This document shows, one piece after another, positions 36,004-46,600 of a stretch of DNA of 57,190 bases. The DNA is from Bacteroidales bacterium. GTDB taxonomy: Bacteria > Bacteroidota > Bacteroidia > Bacteroidales > WCHB1-69. Numbering within the stretch: position 1 is the stretch's first letter; the number at the start of each line of letters is the position of its first letter. The notes under the pieces were generated by a model. The model made no database searches. It was not told where the DNA came from and saw only the letters and a program-made list of their open reading frames with translations. The stretch lies in NCBI GenBank assembly GCA_017525505.1, contig JAFXSR010000003.1:1-57190 (forward strand). Reading direction: 5' to 3'. The translations under genes were made by a program, and so were the position numbers.

Positions 36004-37470
36004 ATGAAAAAAATCCTTCTGTTCATTAGTATCTTCATTGCAAGCTTGGCTTTAGCTGCCCAAGATGGCATCACCGTGCACTTTATGAGACAGAACCCCT
36101 ACTCCCAATATAGCAGTCCTTCGGCTTTCCTGCCCTACAACGGACATGTGGGGGTTACCGGCATCAGCAATGTCAACATATCTGTTCAGAACAGTGACCT
36201 ATTCTACAAAAGGCTATTCGGCTGCAACAATGAAGGCACCGTTACCACATTAAGGCTCAACAATTTTGCCGACCAATTGTCGCCAAAATGCAATTTTTTG
36301 AATTCCAACATCGGAGTAAACCTCATCGATTTCGGTTTCAGGGTAAAACAGATGTATTTCAGCTTCAGCTACAGGATACGCTCAGACGAGTACTTCTTCT
36401 ACAACCAGGATGTTGTCGCGCTACCAGTTCATGGCAACATGTATTATGCCGACCAAAACAAAACCGCCACACCCACATTAAGCCTCAGCTTAAATGCCTA
36501 CCAAGAGATATCTTTAGGCATTCAGGCAGAAATCACGCCTCAGATATATATCGGTGTGCGACCCAAATTGCTTTTCGGACTGGCACATGCCAAGACAAGA
36601 TCAGCAGACGCTTCCATATACACCAATCCTGAAGATTATTCCATATCCATTAGTCACCACTTCGACACAGAACTCTCCTGCTTTATTCCCTACGAGATCA
36701 ACACTGACACCTCGGGCCAGGCAGGCATACAATTTCACCCGGAGAAGTTACGCAGCGATTGGCCAAACATGTTCAAGAATGTGGGCGCATCCATCGACCT
36801 CGGTTTCACCTATAGGATCAACAACATGTTTGGGGTTTCCGCTTCCGTCCTCGACTTAGGCTTTATATGCTGGAAGACCAACAATTACCAATTACTAAGT
36901 TCAACGACAGATGCCGGCCACTATTACAACGATGGAAGTTTCATATTCTCGGGTCTCACCTATGATGACATTGAACGCATCAAAGAGAACCCTGAAGCTA
37001 TCAAAAAAGAATTGCTGGGTTACTTTCCTCTTGAGACAAGCTCTGTCAAGACATTCACAAGCATGCTGGCCGGAAGGTTCATAGTGGAAGGATATTGCAA
37101 CGTGGGAAAACATCACCGCTTCACCGCGCTTTTCCAAGGCAGAATCGTCAACAAGTACTTCATGCCCTCCTTCACCATAGCATGGAACGGAACATTCCTC
37201 AACATTTTCGATCTCTGCGTCAATTATACTATCGCCAGGAAAAGTTATGGCAATCTCGGCTTGGGAGTCGGATTCAATTTGGGAGTTTTCCATATATACG
37301 CTTCCACGGACAACTTTTTCGGCTTTTTCAACAGCAAGAGTCCCCTTCGTTCGTTGCTGAACACCCCCTCTGCCAACCTACAGGCGGGCATAGTTTTTGA
37401 CTGGGGCAAATTGCAGGAGACCAAATTAGGGGTTATCAAATACCAGAAGAAAAACAACCCCGGAGACTAA
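36004..37470 (+). CDS. DUF5723-type outer-membrane beta-barrel protein
   Basis: A 488-residue protein with a signal peptide (KKILLFISIFIASLALAAQ). The N-terminus of the mature part (FMRQNPYSQYSSPSAFLPYNG) and the repeating amphipathic strands (YFSFSYRIR, LSLSLNAYQEISLGIQAEI, GASIDLGFTYRINN) fit DUF5723 barrels, which resemble the PorP/SprF membrane proteins of T9SS. In Flavobacterium, SprF is needed for export and attachment of the type B adhesin SprB. Here it follows a type B adhesin and a lipoprotein, so a dedicated export/anchoring role is a reasonable inference but not proven. Confidence 0.8.
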   Translation: MKKILLFISIFIASLALAAQDGITVHFMRQNPYSQYSSPSAFLPYNGHVGVTGISNVNISVQNSDLFYKRLFGCNNEGTVTTLRLNNFADQLSPKCNFLNSNIGVNLIDFGFRVKQMYFSFSYRIRSDEYFFYNQDVVALPVHGNMYYADQNKTATPTLSLSLNAYQEISLGIQAEITPQIYIGVRPKLLFGLAHAKTRSADASIYTNPEDYSISISHHFDTELSCFIPYEINTDTSGQAGIQFHPEKLRSDWPNMFKNVGASIDLGFTYRINNMFGVSASVLDLGFICWKTNNYQLLSSTTDAGHYYNDGSFIFSGLTYDDIERIKENPEAIKKELLGYFPLETSSVKTFTSMLAGRFIVEGYCNVGKHHRFTALFQGRIVNKYFMPSFTIAWNGTFLNIFDLCVNYTIARKSYGNLGLGVGFNLGVFHIYASTDNFFGFFNSKSPLRSLLNTPSANLQAGIVFDWGKLQETKLGVIKYQKKNNPGD

Positions 37471-37503
37471 TCAGGAATAAAACAACCCTTAAACACACAC
37501 ACC

Positions 37504-38808
37504 ATGATACGATTTGATTACAGCAACCAACTTCTTTTTTCCGAGGAACAAATCCACGAGCAGGAATCGCTCATGACCCAAGCCTACCGTCAAGTTTGCG
37601 ACAAAAGTGGCAAAGGCAATGATTTCCTGGGTTGGCTTGACCTGCCCGAAGAGACCGATGAAGCTCTTCTGAACCAGATTCAGAGCTGTGCCAACCGTTT
37701 GGAAAGGCAGTCGGAAATTGTGGTTGTCATTGGCATTGGCGGCTCCTATCTGGGTGCACGTGCCGTAATCGAAGCCCTGCAGCACAGTTACAAAGGTTTC
37801 AGTCCCTTTAGCGATAACCACGCACCGTTTGTCACCTTCTCCGGCAACAACATCAGCGAGGACAACCTCTGCGAACTGCTGGAAGTGCTGGACAACAAGG
37901 ATTACTCGCTCATCGTAATTTCCAAATCAGGCACCACCACCGAGCCGGCCATCGCTTTCAGGATCCTGAAAAAGCACTGCGAGGACAAATATGGCAAGGA
38001 TTGGGCCAAACAACGTATTGTGGCCATCACCGACAAGGTCAGAGGCGCCCTCAAGAAAATGGCCGATGTGGAAGGTTACGAGACCTTTGTCATCCCCGAC
38101 AATGTGGGCGGCAGATACTCTGTTCTCACTCCCGTGGGACTCTTGCCGATTGCCGTTGCCGGTTTCGACATCCGCCAACTGATAGCCGGTGCCCGTGCCA
38201 TGCGACAGGAATTGCTGTCACAACATCAATTTGACGACAACATCGCCCAACAGTATGCCCTGCTGCGTTATATGCTGTACAAGAACGGCAAAAAGATAGA
38301 ACTGATGGTGTCCTACAATCCCAAACTGGCTTACTTCATTGAGTGGTACAAGCAGCTGTTCGGTGAGAGCGAAGGCAAGGAAGGCAAGGGCATATTCCCC
38401 ACAGGCGCCACCTTCTCCACCGACCTGCATTCCTTGGGACAATACATCCAGGAAGGAGAACGCCATCTGTTTGAAACTGTCCTTTCCATCCAGCAGTCCC
38501 GCTTCCAGGTTCCCATTCCTGAAGACAAAGACAACCTTGACGGACTGAACTATCTGCTGGGCAAATCCATCCAGGATGTCAACCTGACCGCCGAGGAAGG
38601 CACCCGCATGGCCCATGTGGATGGCAAAGTACCCAACCTGCGTCTCATTGTGCCTAAGATTGATGAGAACAATTTAGGACAACTCATCTACTTCTTCGAA
38701 TTCAGCTGTGCTTTGGGTGGTTACCTACTGGATATCAACCCCTTCGACCAGCCCGGTGTGGAAGCTTACAAAAAGAATATGTTCCGTCTGCTCGGTAAAC
38801 CCCAATAA
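37504..38808 (+). CDS. pgi: Glucose-6-phosphate isomerase
   Basis: A 434-residue enzyme interconverting glucose-6-phosphate and fructose-6-phosphate. VIGIGGSYLGARAV, the SKSGTTTEPAIAFR sugar-phosphate loop and the EGKGIFPTGATFSTDLHSLG segment (PGI signature region) are all present. The length is typical of the shorter Bacteroidota/Firmicutes form. It starts 33 bp after the DUF5723 gene, so the surface operon may read into it. No regulatory site is visible. Confidence 0.96.
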   Translation: MIRFDYSNQLLFSEEQIHEQESLMTQAYRQVCDKSGKGNDFLGWLDLPEETDEALLNQIQSCANRLERQSEIVVVIGIGGSYLGARAVIEALQHSYKGFSPFSDNHAPFVTFSGNNISEDNLCELLEVLDNKDYSLIVISKSGTTTEPAIAFRILKKHCEDKYGKDWAKQRIVAITDKVRGALKKMADVEGYETFVIPDNVGGRYSVLTPVGLLPIAVAGFDIRQLIAGARAMRQELLSQHQFDDNIAQQYALLRYMLYKNGKKIELMVSYNPKLAYFIEWYKQLFGESEGKEGKGIFPTGATFSTDLHSLGQYIQEGERHLFETVLSIQQSRFQVPIPEDKDNLDGLNYLLGKSIQDVNLTAEEGTRMAHVDGKVPNLRLIVPKIDENNLGQLIYFFEFSCALGGYLLDINPFDQPGVEAYKKNMFRLLGKPQ

Positions 38809-38820
38809 GTCACTGCGACC

Positions 38821-39525
38821 ATGCAATTCTTTTATCATCCCGACCTATCTCATCCAGTTTTTGAACTGCTGCCTGATGAGGCCAAGCATTGTGTGAAAGC
38901 TCTCCGCAAACGGGTGGGCGACCGGATCTTTGTCACCGATGGTGACGGTCGCCTGGCTACTGCCCAAATTATGGATGCCTCTCCCAATCATTGTGCTGTG
39001 CAAGTATTGAACCTCGAAGACGCATACGCACTCCGGCCTCACCAGCTTCACCTGGCCATTGCACCCACAAAAAATGCCGACCGCATCGAATGGCTAGTGG
39101 AGAAAAGCATTGAAATAGGCATTGAACATATCTCTTTCCTCACCTGTGAACATTCCGAACGAGTAAAATTGGACTTGGACCGACTGAGACGCATTGCCGT
39201 TTCGGCCATCAAACAATCGAACACCACCTTGATTCCTTCTATGCAAATTGTTGATTATAGAAATTTTATAATCAACAATAAACAAATTGAGAATCGTTAT
39301 ATCGCTTGGTGTGACGAGCAAAACCAACGGGAGTTCGCCCAGGAGGAACTGAAAAACAAGGATGTTATTTTACTGATAGGACCGGAAGGAGATTTCAGTC
39401 CAGAGGAAGTTACCCTGGCAGAGAACAATGGTTATCAAGCTATCAAATTGGGCACCCGACGACTACGCACAGAAACAGCCGGTCTTTACGGGGTATGCGT
39501 ATATGCCGGAGCACAATTGATGTGA
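38821..39525 (+). CDS. rsmE: 16S rRNA m3U1498 methyltransferase RsmE
   Basis: A 234-residue SPOUT-family methyltransferase that methylates U1498 of 16S rRNA with SAM. The N-terminal PUA-like part (HPDLSHPVFELLPDEAKHC) is followed by the SPOUT domain with LLIGPEGDFSPEEV and LGTRRLRTETAGLYG, which form the knotted SAM site. It begins 12 bp after pgi. It ends 82 bp from the convergent CobW-type gene with no strong terminator between. Confidence 0.95.
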   Translation: MQFFYHPDLSHPVFELLPDEAKHCVKALRKRVGDRIFVTDGDGRLATAQIMDASPNHCAVQVLNLEDAYALRPHQLHLAIAPTKNADRIEWLVEKSIEIGIEHISFLTCEHSERVKLDLDRLRRIAVSAIKQSNTTLIPSMQIVDYRNFIINNKQIENRYIAWCDEQNQREFAQEELKNKDVILLIGPEGDFSPEEVTLAENNGYQAIKLGTRRLRTETAGLYGVCVYAGAQLM

Positions 39526-39607
39526 CAAATCCGTTAGGACTTGTTTATGCCAACTTTCTGATGATTAGCTTGTAAACAGCCACCTATCCACAAAAGTGGC
39601 AAAGTTA

Positions 39608-40927
39608 TCAATATGTCAGGCAGGCATCAAGAGCTGCAGTGATGGCCACTTTGTCCATGTGCTGACCGATGAACACCAGCTTCTGCATTCTGTCTCCATA
39701 ATCCTCATCCCAGTCGCGGCGCAGACCCGGCTCACGCTCCATCGTTTCTTCCAGTTCCTCTGGAGTCATGGTCGCAAACCACAGTCCCACATCCTTCAGT
39801 GACAGCTGTTTACCGGCCTGTTCAAAGAGGTAGCATCGGTCGTATTCATCCTTGAAATAGCAAATACCTTTGGCACGGATAATACTTTTCGGCAGGTGGG
39901 CGACAAACTCATCGAAGCGGCCCAAGTTGAACGGGCGGCGGCGGTAATAAACGAAAGTGCCGATACCATATTCCTCCACCTCTCCCCCCTCGTGGTCGTG
40001 ATGATGATGGTGGTGATGATGTCCATGTTCCTCTTCGTGATGATGACCATGTTCTTTCCCCTCATCATGATGATGTTCGTGTTCTTCCTCCTCCTCATCT
40101 TCATGATGGTGATGATGCTCGTGTTCCTCATCGTCATCCTCATGATGGTGGTGATGTTCTTCTTCATGATGATGTTCATCCTGCACATCATCATCGTGGT
40201 AGGTTTCGATTTCATGAATCCAGGTAGCAGAGGTAGCCACTTTCTCGAAATCAAACAACTTGGTATTCAGTATCAAATCCAAATCCACATCGCCATAGTC
40301 GCACTCAATGATTTGAGCCTGCGGCTGCAATGCCTTCACGATTTCTTTCAAACGGTTCAACTCGGAGCGGGATATTTCAGATGCCTTGTTCAACAATACA
40401 ATATTACAGAACTCTATTTGCTGAATCACCAAGTTCTCAAGGTCATCTTCTTCTATATTCTTTCTCAACAATTGGTCGCCGCAGGCAAACTCACTTTGCA
40501 TACGCAAGGCATCCACTACCGTCACCACACAATCCAAGCGTGGCACGCCATCTTTGGTATAAGGGCCACCCATCGAAGGGATGGAGCAAATCGTCTGTGC
40601 AATGGGATCGGGCTCGCAGATACCGCTGGCCTCAATGACAATATAATCAAAACGCTTCTGGCTGATAATATCGGTCAGCTGCTTTACCAAGTCCATTTTC
40701 AAGGTACAGCAGATACAGCCATTCTGCAAAGCCACCAGGCTATCATCGTTCTGACCGACAATTCCGCCTTTTTGAATCAGATCGGCATCGATATTCACCT
40801 CGCCGATATCGTTGACAATCACCGCGAACTTGATGCCACGGCGGTTGGTGAGAATGCGGTTTACCAAAGTTGTCTTTCCGCTGCCAAGATAGCCAGTCAG
40901 CAGCAGCACAGGTGTTTGTGTATTCAT
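39608..40927 (-). CDS. CobW/COG0523-type GTPase with His-rich metal-binding region
   Basis: A 439-residue GTPase. P-loop GYLGSGKTT is near residues 11-19, the metal-binding CICC motif is near 70 and an NKAS guanine-recognition segment follows. Between the GTPase and the C-terminal CobW_C domain lies a ~75-residue stretch with about 33 His plus many Asp/Glu. COG0523 proteins are metallochaperones, most often for zinc; the His tract suits metal storage or delivery. The ATG at 40927 is chosen over a TTG three codons upstream. It is divergent from a HerA-like ATPase. No clear Zur box seen; a cobalt or nickel role cannot be excluded. Confidence 0.9.
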   Translation of the reverse strand: MNTQTPVLLLTGYLGSGKTTLVNRILTNRRGIKFAVIVNDIGEVNIDADLIQKGGIVGQNDDSLVALQNGCICCTLKMDLVKQLTDIISQKRFDYIVIEASGICEPDPIAQTICSIPSMGGPYTKDGVPRLDCVVTVVDALRMQSEFACGDQLLRKNIEEDDLENLVIQQIEFCNIVLLNKASEISRSELNRLKEIVKALQPQAQIIECDYGDVDLDLILNTKLFDFEKVATSATWIHEIETYHDDDVQDEHHHEEEHHHHHEDDDEEHEHHHHHEDEEEEEHEHHHDEGKEHGHHHEEEHGHHHHHHHHDHEGGEVEEYGIGTFVYYRRRPFNLGRFDEFVAHLPKSIIRAKGICYFKDEYDRCYLFEQAGKQLSLKDVGLWFATMTPEELEETMEREPGLRRDWDEDYGDRMQKLVFIGQHMDKVAITAALDACLTY

Positions 40928-40950
40928 AGTCTTCAAATTTTTCAGGAGTG

Positions 40951-40958
40951 CAAAAATA
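40951..40958 (-). promoter_or_regulatory. Putative -7 box of the CobW-type gene
   Basis: TATTTTTG on the minus strand, 23 bp before the ATG. A TTTG 22 bp further upstream is slightly far for a -33 box. Confidence 0.45.
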
Positions 40959-40965
40959 CGAAATT

Positions 40966-41055
40966 ATTTGGACGAATAATCAAACTTGAATCAATACGAA
41001 GCACAAAAAAATTTGGATGCATATTCATGCTGAATTCAATGCGGAAATCAAATTT
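40966..41055. repeat. Imperfect 45-bp tandem repeat in the CobW/HerA divergent spacer
   Basis: Units 40966-41010 and 41011-41055 begin ATTTGGA and share roughly 70% of positions (TGAAT-CAAT-CG cores). They fill most of the spacer between the two -7 boxes. Confidence 0.6.
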
Positions 41056-41059
41056 TTAC

Positions 41060-41067
41060 TATATTTG
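41060..41067 (+). promoter_or_regulatory. Putative -7 box of the HerA-like ATPase
   Basis: TATATTTG 32 bp before the ATG at 41100. No clear -33 element. Confidence 0.45.
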
Positions 41068-41099
41068 CAGCATAAAAAACACGACTAAAAAAACAGGAC

Positions 41100-42692
41100 A
41101 TGTACGATCATAACGAAGGGCTTTATATCGCCCATTGCGCTGAGGGAGCGCTTTCTATCAAAGGCAAAATGGCTAACCGCCATGGACTTATCGCCGGTGC
41201 CACCGGCACGGGCAAAACGGTCACCCTGCAAGTAATGGCCGAAACCTTCTGTCAGGCAGGAGCTCCTTGCTTTATGGCCGATATGAAAGGCGACCTTTCC
41301 GGCATCAGCCAAAGCGGCAAGATGAGCGGTTTCATAGAGAAGAGGCTGCCCGAATTTGGCCTTGAGAATCCACAATTCCAAGCCTGTCCCGTGCGCTTTT
41401 ACGATGTTTACGGCGAGCAGGGCCATCCCATCCGCGCCACCATCTCGCAGATGGGGCCCCAGTTGCTGTCGCGCCTGCTCGGCCTGAACGAGACGCAGGA
41501 CGGTGTGCTAAACATTGTGTTCCGTGTGGCCGATGAGTGCGGCCTTTTGCTTGACGACCTGAAAGACCTCCGTTCCGTGCTCGACTATGTGTCGCAGCAT
41601 GCCAAGGAATACACCACCCAATACGGCAATGTCTCCATTGCCTCCGTGGGTGCCATCCAACGTGCCCTGCTGCAGCTGGAAAACCAGGGAGCGGACAAAT
41701 TCTTTGGCGAGCCGAGTTTCGACATCTACGACTTCCTGCAGACCGAAGGAGGCAAGGGCGTGATGAGTGTGCTGGCTGCCGACAAACTGATGTTGCAACC
41801 CAAGCTGTACAGTACCTTCCTCTTATGGCTCCTGTCGGAGCTCTACTCCACCCTGCCCGAGGTGGGCGACCTCGACATGCCGAAACTGGTCTTCTTCTTC
41901 GATGAGGCGCACATGCTATTTGAAGACACCTCCAAGGCCTTGACCGACAAGATTGAACAGGTTATCCGTCTGATTCGAAGCAAAGGGGTAGGCATCTATT
42001 TCATCACGCAGAGTCCAACCGACATTCCCGAAAACATACTGGGCCAGTTGGGCAACCGTGTGCAGCACGCCCTGCGCGCCTACACGCCCAAAGACCAGAA
42101 GGCCGTGCGCACCGCCGCCGACACCTTCCGTCCCAATCCGGCTTTCAAGACCGACGAAGCCATCACGAACCTGGAAACCGGCGAAGCCTTGGTGAGTTTC
42201 CTCGATGAGAAAGGTGCTCCCAACATTGTGCAACGCGCCAAAATCCTGTTCCCGCTGTCACAAATCGGCGCCATCACCGAAGGCCAGCGTTTAGACCTCA
42301 TCAAGCAAAGCCGCATCTATGGCAAATACGACACTCCCGTTGACCGAGAGAGCGCCTTTGAGAAACTGCTGAGAGAAGCGGAAGAAAGCAATGTGCCAGC
42401 CCCCACAGAGCATGAGGAGAATCTTCCCTCGGAAGCAAAAGAAGGGAAAGGCTCCATCTTCAAGAGCAAAGGGAAAGGCTTCCTTTCGAAGGTGGTAAAA
42501 GCCGTGCTGACGGCCGCCACCGCCACCATCGCCACCTCCGTGGGTACCGCGGTTAGTGACAAAGTGACCGGCAAGAAGACCAAATCGAGCAAATCCACCG
42601 CAGAGAAAGTAGTCAAGAACACCACCTCCGCCGCCACCCGCACCATCACCCGCGAAATCACCCGCGACATCCTGGGCAATCTGCTGAAATAG
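41100..42692 (+). CDS. DUF853 / HerA-like ATPase
   Basis: A 530-residue P-loop ATPase. Walker A GATGTGKT is near residues 33-40, the ADMKGDLSGISQ segment follows, Walker B is KLVFFFDEAHMLF near 265, and the FITQSP and RVQHALRAYTPKD segments define DUF853. It is related to the HerA/FtsK motor group. The last ~90 residues are Lys/Ser/Thr/Ala-rich and low in complexity, unlike the core. The role is not established; motors of this class translocate DNA. Single gene with its own promoter box and terminator. Confidence 0.9.
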   Translation: MYDHNEGLYIAHCAEGALSIKGKMANRHGLIAGATGTGKTVTLQVMAETFCQAGAPCFMADMKGDLSGISQSGKMSGFIEKRLPEFGLENPQFQACPVRFYDVYGEQGHPIRATISQMGPQLLSRLLGLNETQDGVLNIVFRVADECGLLLDDLKDLRSVLDYVSQHAKEYTTQYGNVSIASVGAIQRALLQLENQGADKFFGEPSFDIYDFLQTEGGKGVMSVLAADKLMLQPKLYSTFLLWLLSELYSTLPEVGDLDMPKLVFFFDEAHMLFEDTSKALTDKIEQVIRLIRSKGVGIYFITQSPTDIPENILGQLGNRVQHALRAYTPKDQKAVRTAADTFRPNPAFKTDEAITNLETGEALVSFLDEKGAPNIVQRAKILFPLSQIGAITEGQRLDLIKQSRIYGKYDTPVDRESAFEKLLREAEESNVPAPTEHEENLPSEAKEGKGSIFKSKGKGFLSKVVKAVLTAATATIATSVGTAVSDKVTGKKTKSSKSTAEKVVKNTTSAATRTITREITRDILGNLLK

Positions 42693-42740
42693 CATATCGG
42701 GGATTCTTCCACGCTCCATAGAGCATGCTATACGTTTCAC

Positions 42741-42770
42741 CACTGGACTGTGTTGGTCCAGTGTTTTTTT
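42741..42770 (+). terminator. Intrinsic terminator after the HerA-like gene
   Basis: CACTGGAC and GTCCAGTG form a perfect 8-bp stem around 7 nt, followed by seven T. Confidence 0.9.
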
Positions 42771-42851
42771 ATTTCCGAAACACAAGCATATTAATCTTGA
42801 ATATTTTTGAAATTATTTTCAACTTTTTATGCTTTGTATTAAATTAATTTG

Positions 42852-42859
42852 TATTTTTG
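42852..42859 (+). promoter_or_regulatory. Putative -7 box of the PD-(D/E)XK gene
   Basis: TATTTTTG 45 bp before the ATG at 42905, in an AT-rich spacer. Confidence 0.45.
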
Positions 42860-42904
42860 CAGCGTAAAAAGATTTGATGATATAACCATTTATACAAAGA
42901 CATC

Positions 42905-43570
42905 ATGGAAAATTCAACATCACAAGTACAAGAAACACCCTCATGGGCAGAGATCAAAGAAATAATCCACGCCACATCGGAACAGATGAAAGAGACTGAC
43001 CGCAAAATGCAGGAAACCGATCGCAGAATGAAGGAAACTGATCGCAAGTTGGACAGACTCTTCAGCGAGACAGCGAAGCGAAGGGAGGAAAACGATGCAA
43101 TTATCAAATCCCATTCCGAACAGATAGAGCGTGCCTACAAGCTTTACGGCGGTTTTACAAACGATTTCGGCAAGATTATAGAGGATCTGTGCAAACCTGC
43201 GGCATTGAAAATTTTCAAGAAGGAGGGCATTGACATCGATCACATTTATGAAGGCCCCCGCCACGGAAGAAAGGATGAGGAGGAGATTGAAGTGGATGTG
43301 TTGCTATGCAATAAAACAGCAGCTGTTGCCGTAGAAGTCAAAACCACCTGCTTCAAAAAAGACATCGATTACTTTCTCAAGCAGATGAAAAATTTCAAAA
43401 AAATATTCCATGAGTTTGAAGGGAAAAACGTATATGTTGCCATCGCCGCCATGCGCTATGCCAACGGCTCTGACACTTACGCACGCCGCAAAGGCCTATA
43501 CGTTCTAACCCCCACCACCGACGGAATATTCACACTTGGCAAACCCACAGTTCAAAGAAAAGAGTTCTGA
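42905..43570 (+). CDS. Coiled-coil PD-(D/E)XK nuclease-like protein (DUF3782-type)
   Basis: A 221-residue protein. Residues ~27-50 contain three 7-residue repeats (MKETDRK, MQETDRR, MKETDRK) predicted to form a coiled coil. The C-terminal half has the PD-(D/E)XK arrangement: EIEVDVLLCNKTAAVAVEVK, with Asp and the Glu-x-Lys pair in place. Proteins of this type are common in Bacteroidota and cyanobacteria; whether they cut DNA is not shown. Single gene with its own promoter box, convergent with the giant gene downstream. Confidence 0.82.
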   Translation: MENSTSQVQETPSWAEIKEIIHATSEQMKETDRKMQETDRRMKETDRKLDRLFSETAKRREENDAIIKSHSEQIERAYKLYGGFTNDFGKIIEDLCKPAALKIFKKEGIDIDHIYEGPRHGRKDEEEIEVDVLLCNKTAAVAVEVKTTCFKKDIDYFLKQMKNFKKIFHEFEGKNVYVAIAAMRYANGSDTYARRKGLYVLTPTTDGIFTLGKPTVQRKEF

Positions 43571-43620
43571 GATGTCAATCTTGAACACAAAGGAAATGCA
43601 TAACATTTTCATGGATTCTT

Positions 43621-46600
43621 TTACAGCACCGTTATGTTGCCCTTCAGCTGGTGGGGAACACCTCGTTTGTCTGTAAAATTGATCAAGTATGTGTAGATAT
43701 CGTTTCTAAGAATCTCACCAGTATGCGGATTTCGAACTCCCTCCCATCTGAAATCCTTGTCCTTGGAGTAATAGACCAACTCACCCCAACGGCTGTATAT
43801 GTGGATTTCAAAGTCCTCAATCATGGGCTTGTATTGGTCATGAATACAGAAGTAATCATTCAACCCGTCGCCTAAACCTGGCGTAATGGCATTGGGCAGA
43901 TACACATTGAACTCGCATTGCTGAATCTGATACCATGCTGATATAGAACAATTGTCCTGGGTGGCTGTCACCATGTACATACCCGGCTGGGTCACTGTGA
44001 TCACCGGAGAAGTTTCACCAGTACTCCACTCATAGTTCGTGGCCTCAGTCACCACCGACAAGTCAGCGAAATACTCCTCACAAAAATCTTCTGTCAGCGA
44101 CACAATGGCAATAGACGTGTCCATCACCGTCAGGTGCAGGTTCACCACACTGTCGCAAGTGTGTTGACTTTGCAACACCCGTGTCAAATCCAGCTCACCA
44201 ACACCAACAGTCTGTGCGGCAAGCACAATAAAGCCCTGCTGGTCATACCCATCACCTTCGCAAATCACCGCCTGCAAAGTCACTTCATATTCCTGATATA
44301 CAGTCAAATGCAAGGTCACCACACTGTCACAATTGTCAACCACATACTGCTGTTCAAAGGTATATTCACCTGCCGTTGCCAATTGGTCGCCTGCGATGTC
44401 AAATCCATTGGCCTGATACGAAGAATGCTGGCAGATCCCATCCGCAATCGTTGTATGCTGGGGAGCTATGACAGTAAGCAACAAAGTGACAGAACTATCA
44501 CAGCCCTGAGAGCTCTGCAACTGTCGTGTACGGACAATAACTGTTGCGTCCGCCGTTTCAGCTTCCGAGATGTCAAAACCATTGTTTTGATAAGGATATC
44601 CTTGACACACAGCATCTTGCAAAGTATCAGCATATATTGGCAACACACTCACACTCATCACATTACTGTAAACTGTTCCGCAAGCCTGACTAACCCAAGC
44701 TCTCCGCAGGAAGAAGGAACTGATTACCTCGTTGGGATAATTGTAGTTCTGACTATTATTGGGCACGGGTGCCACATTCCAATTGGCACCATTGGAGGAA
44801 ATCTGCCATTGATAGGTACTGCTTGCGCCTCCTGAAGCCGCCGTACCCGTAACAACAGTCAAATTCTGTCCCGAACACACCGATTGGGTTGCGGGAATCG
44901 TTCCCGCAACCATACTGTCACTCAAATGAATCAACGTCACGCTGTCAGTCAACTGGCAGCCTAATGCATCTGTTACATGCAAATAATACGTACCTGCCGG
45001 CTGACTGGCAAGCTGGGCAGATGCCGACACTGCAGCCCCTGCCGCATTTGTCCATTGGTAGCTATAGGGTTGCACGCCTCCAGTCACCACCACATTGGCA
45101 TTTCCATCTGTGCCACCATAGCAAGCAACTTGGTTCGTTCCCATCTCCGTCACTGCGGGATTACTTACATTCAGCTGAAGCGTAATCAGATGGTCGCTGC
45201 CATTCTCATTCAAAACAGTGTCGTTAAACGAACCCGCCTGTGTAATTTGATAGTTGTGCCAGTTATAAGGCAATGAAGCAGCACACACTGTGGTATCTAT
45301 CGTTTGCGAAGTATTGTAATGAATGATCACCGTCTGCATGATGGTAGAATCACAAGCAGATGCAGAGGGCAAACTGTAACTGAACTGAAACTCTACAGGA
45401 GCTCCACTACCAATGGTGGTATCGGCTGGCGCAAAGTAATACGGCAACTGGTTTTCCACCAAGACCAGTGTATCCCGTGAAGTCACACTATAATTCAAAT
45501 GCAAATACAGGGTATCCACCCTGTGACATTCAAGATTACAAGTATAAAGTCCGCTTTCGGTATAGGCAATGCCGTACCAGATGTACAAGTCACAGGTATC
45601 TACTCTAAATGCCATATTCTCCGAACGGACTATCGTCAAATACAGTGTATCCGTGCTGGCACAGCCATCAGCATTGGTGTAATTGTAGGTATATGTGCCA
45701 GAGACAGTGTAGGTTGCGCCATCGCCCTCTGTCCAAGTATAGCTCTCACAGACAGTGGTGTCGGTCACATGGTGTGTGCCGTAATTCACTGTCAGACGAA
45801 GCGTATCTGTGCTGGCGCAACCCTCTATATTAGTGTATTCGTAGGTATATGTGCCAGAGGCAGTGTATGTCACCCCGTCACCTTCCGTCCAGGTATAACT
45901 CTCACAGACGGTGGTGTCAAGCACATGGTGTGTACCGTGAAGAATGGTCAGATGCAGAGTATCCACGCTGGCACAGCCTTCGGTGTTGGTGTAGTCATAG
46001 GTATAAGTGCCGGTAACGGTATAAGATGCGCCATCACTCTCATCCCAAGTGAAACTTTCACAGACGGTAGTGTCAAGCACATGGTGAGTGCTATGGAAGA
46101 CAGTCAGATGCAAGATGACCACACTATCGCAACCCGCCGCATCGGTGAAGACATGGGTGTAATCACCGCTCTGCGTGATACCCACGTGTTCATACCAGTC
46201 AAATATATCACAAGCGGTTTCTGTCACATACGTAGTGTCGGCATGCAACGAAAAAGCTATCGTCACCACATTGTTCGTGGTATCGCATTCAGGCTGTAGA
46301 TCCCCGTTCTGGGCGATGCCGCCGCCGTTGCCGTTCACCGCAATCACAAGAATGTCAAGACTTTGGAAGCTGCACAACGAACCAACAGACACTCTGATTT
46401 CGCCCTGCGTACAGCTGTCCACCGGCAGACTCTCATTCATTGTCACCGTGCAGACCGTGTCTCCACCGTAGGTGTTAGCGAAGATCGTAATCGTATATGG
46501 TGCGTTGAGTGTATTATCTCCGATGTTGCAGTATGAGAAACTCAAGAGCACGCTGTCGCCATGCGATTGCACGGAAGCAGTCTGATTAACGGCCACATCA

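Noticed and set aside
39526..39607. Bidirectional terminator between rsmE and the CobW-type gene
   Set aside because: Only a weak GCCAC/GTGGC stem without a T tract.
39896..41113. Long plus-strand frame (405 codons) opposite the CobW-type gene
   Set aside because: It is the complement of the His-rich gene; its Met/Val runs mirror the His/Asp codons and no domain is visible.
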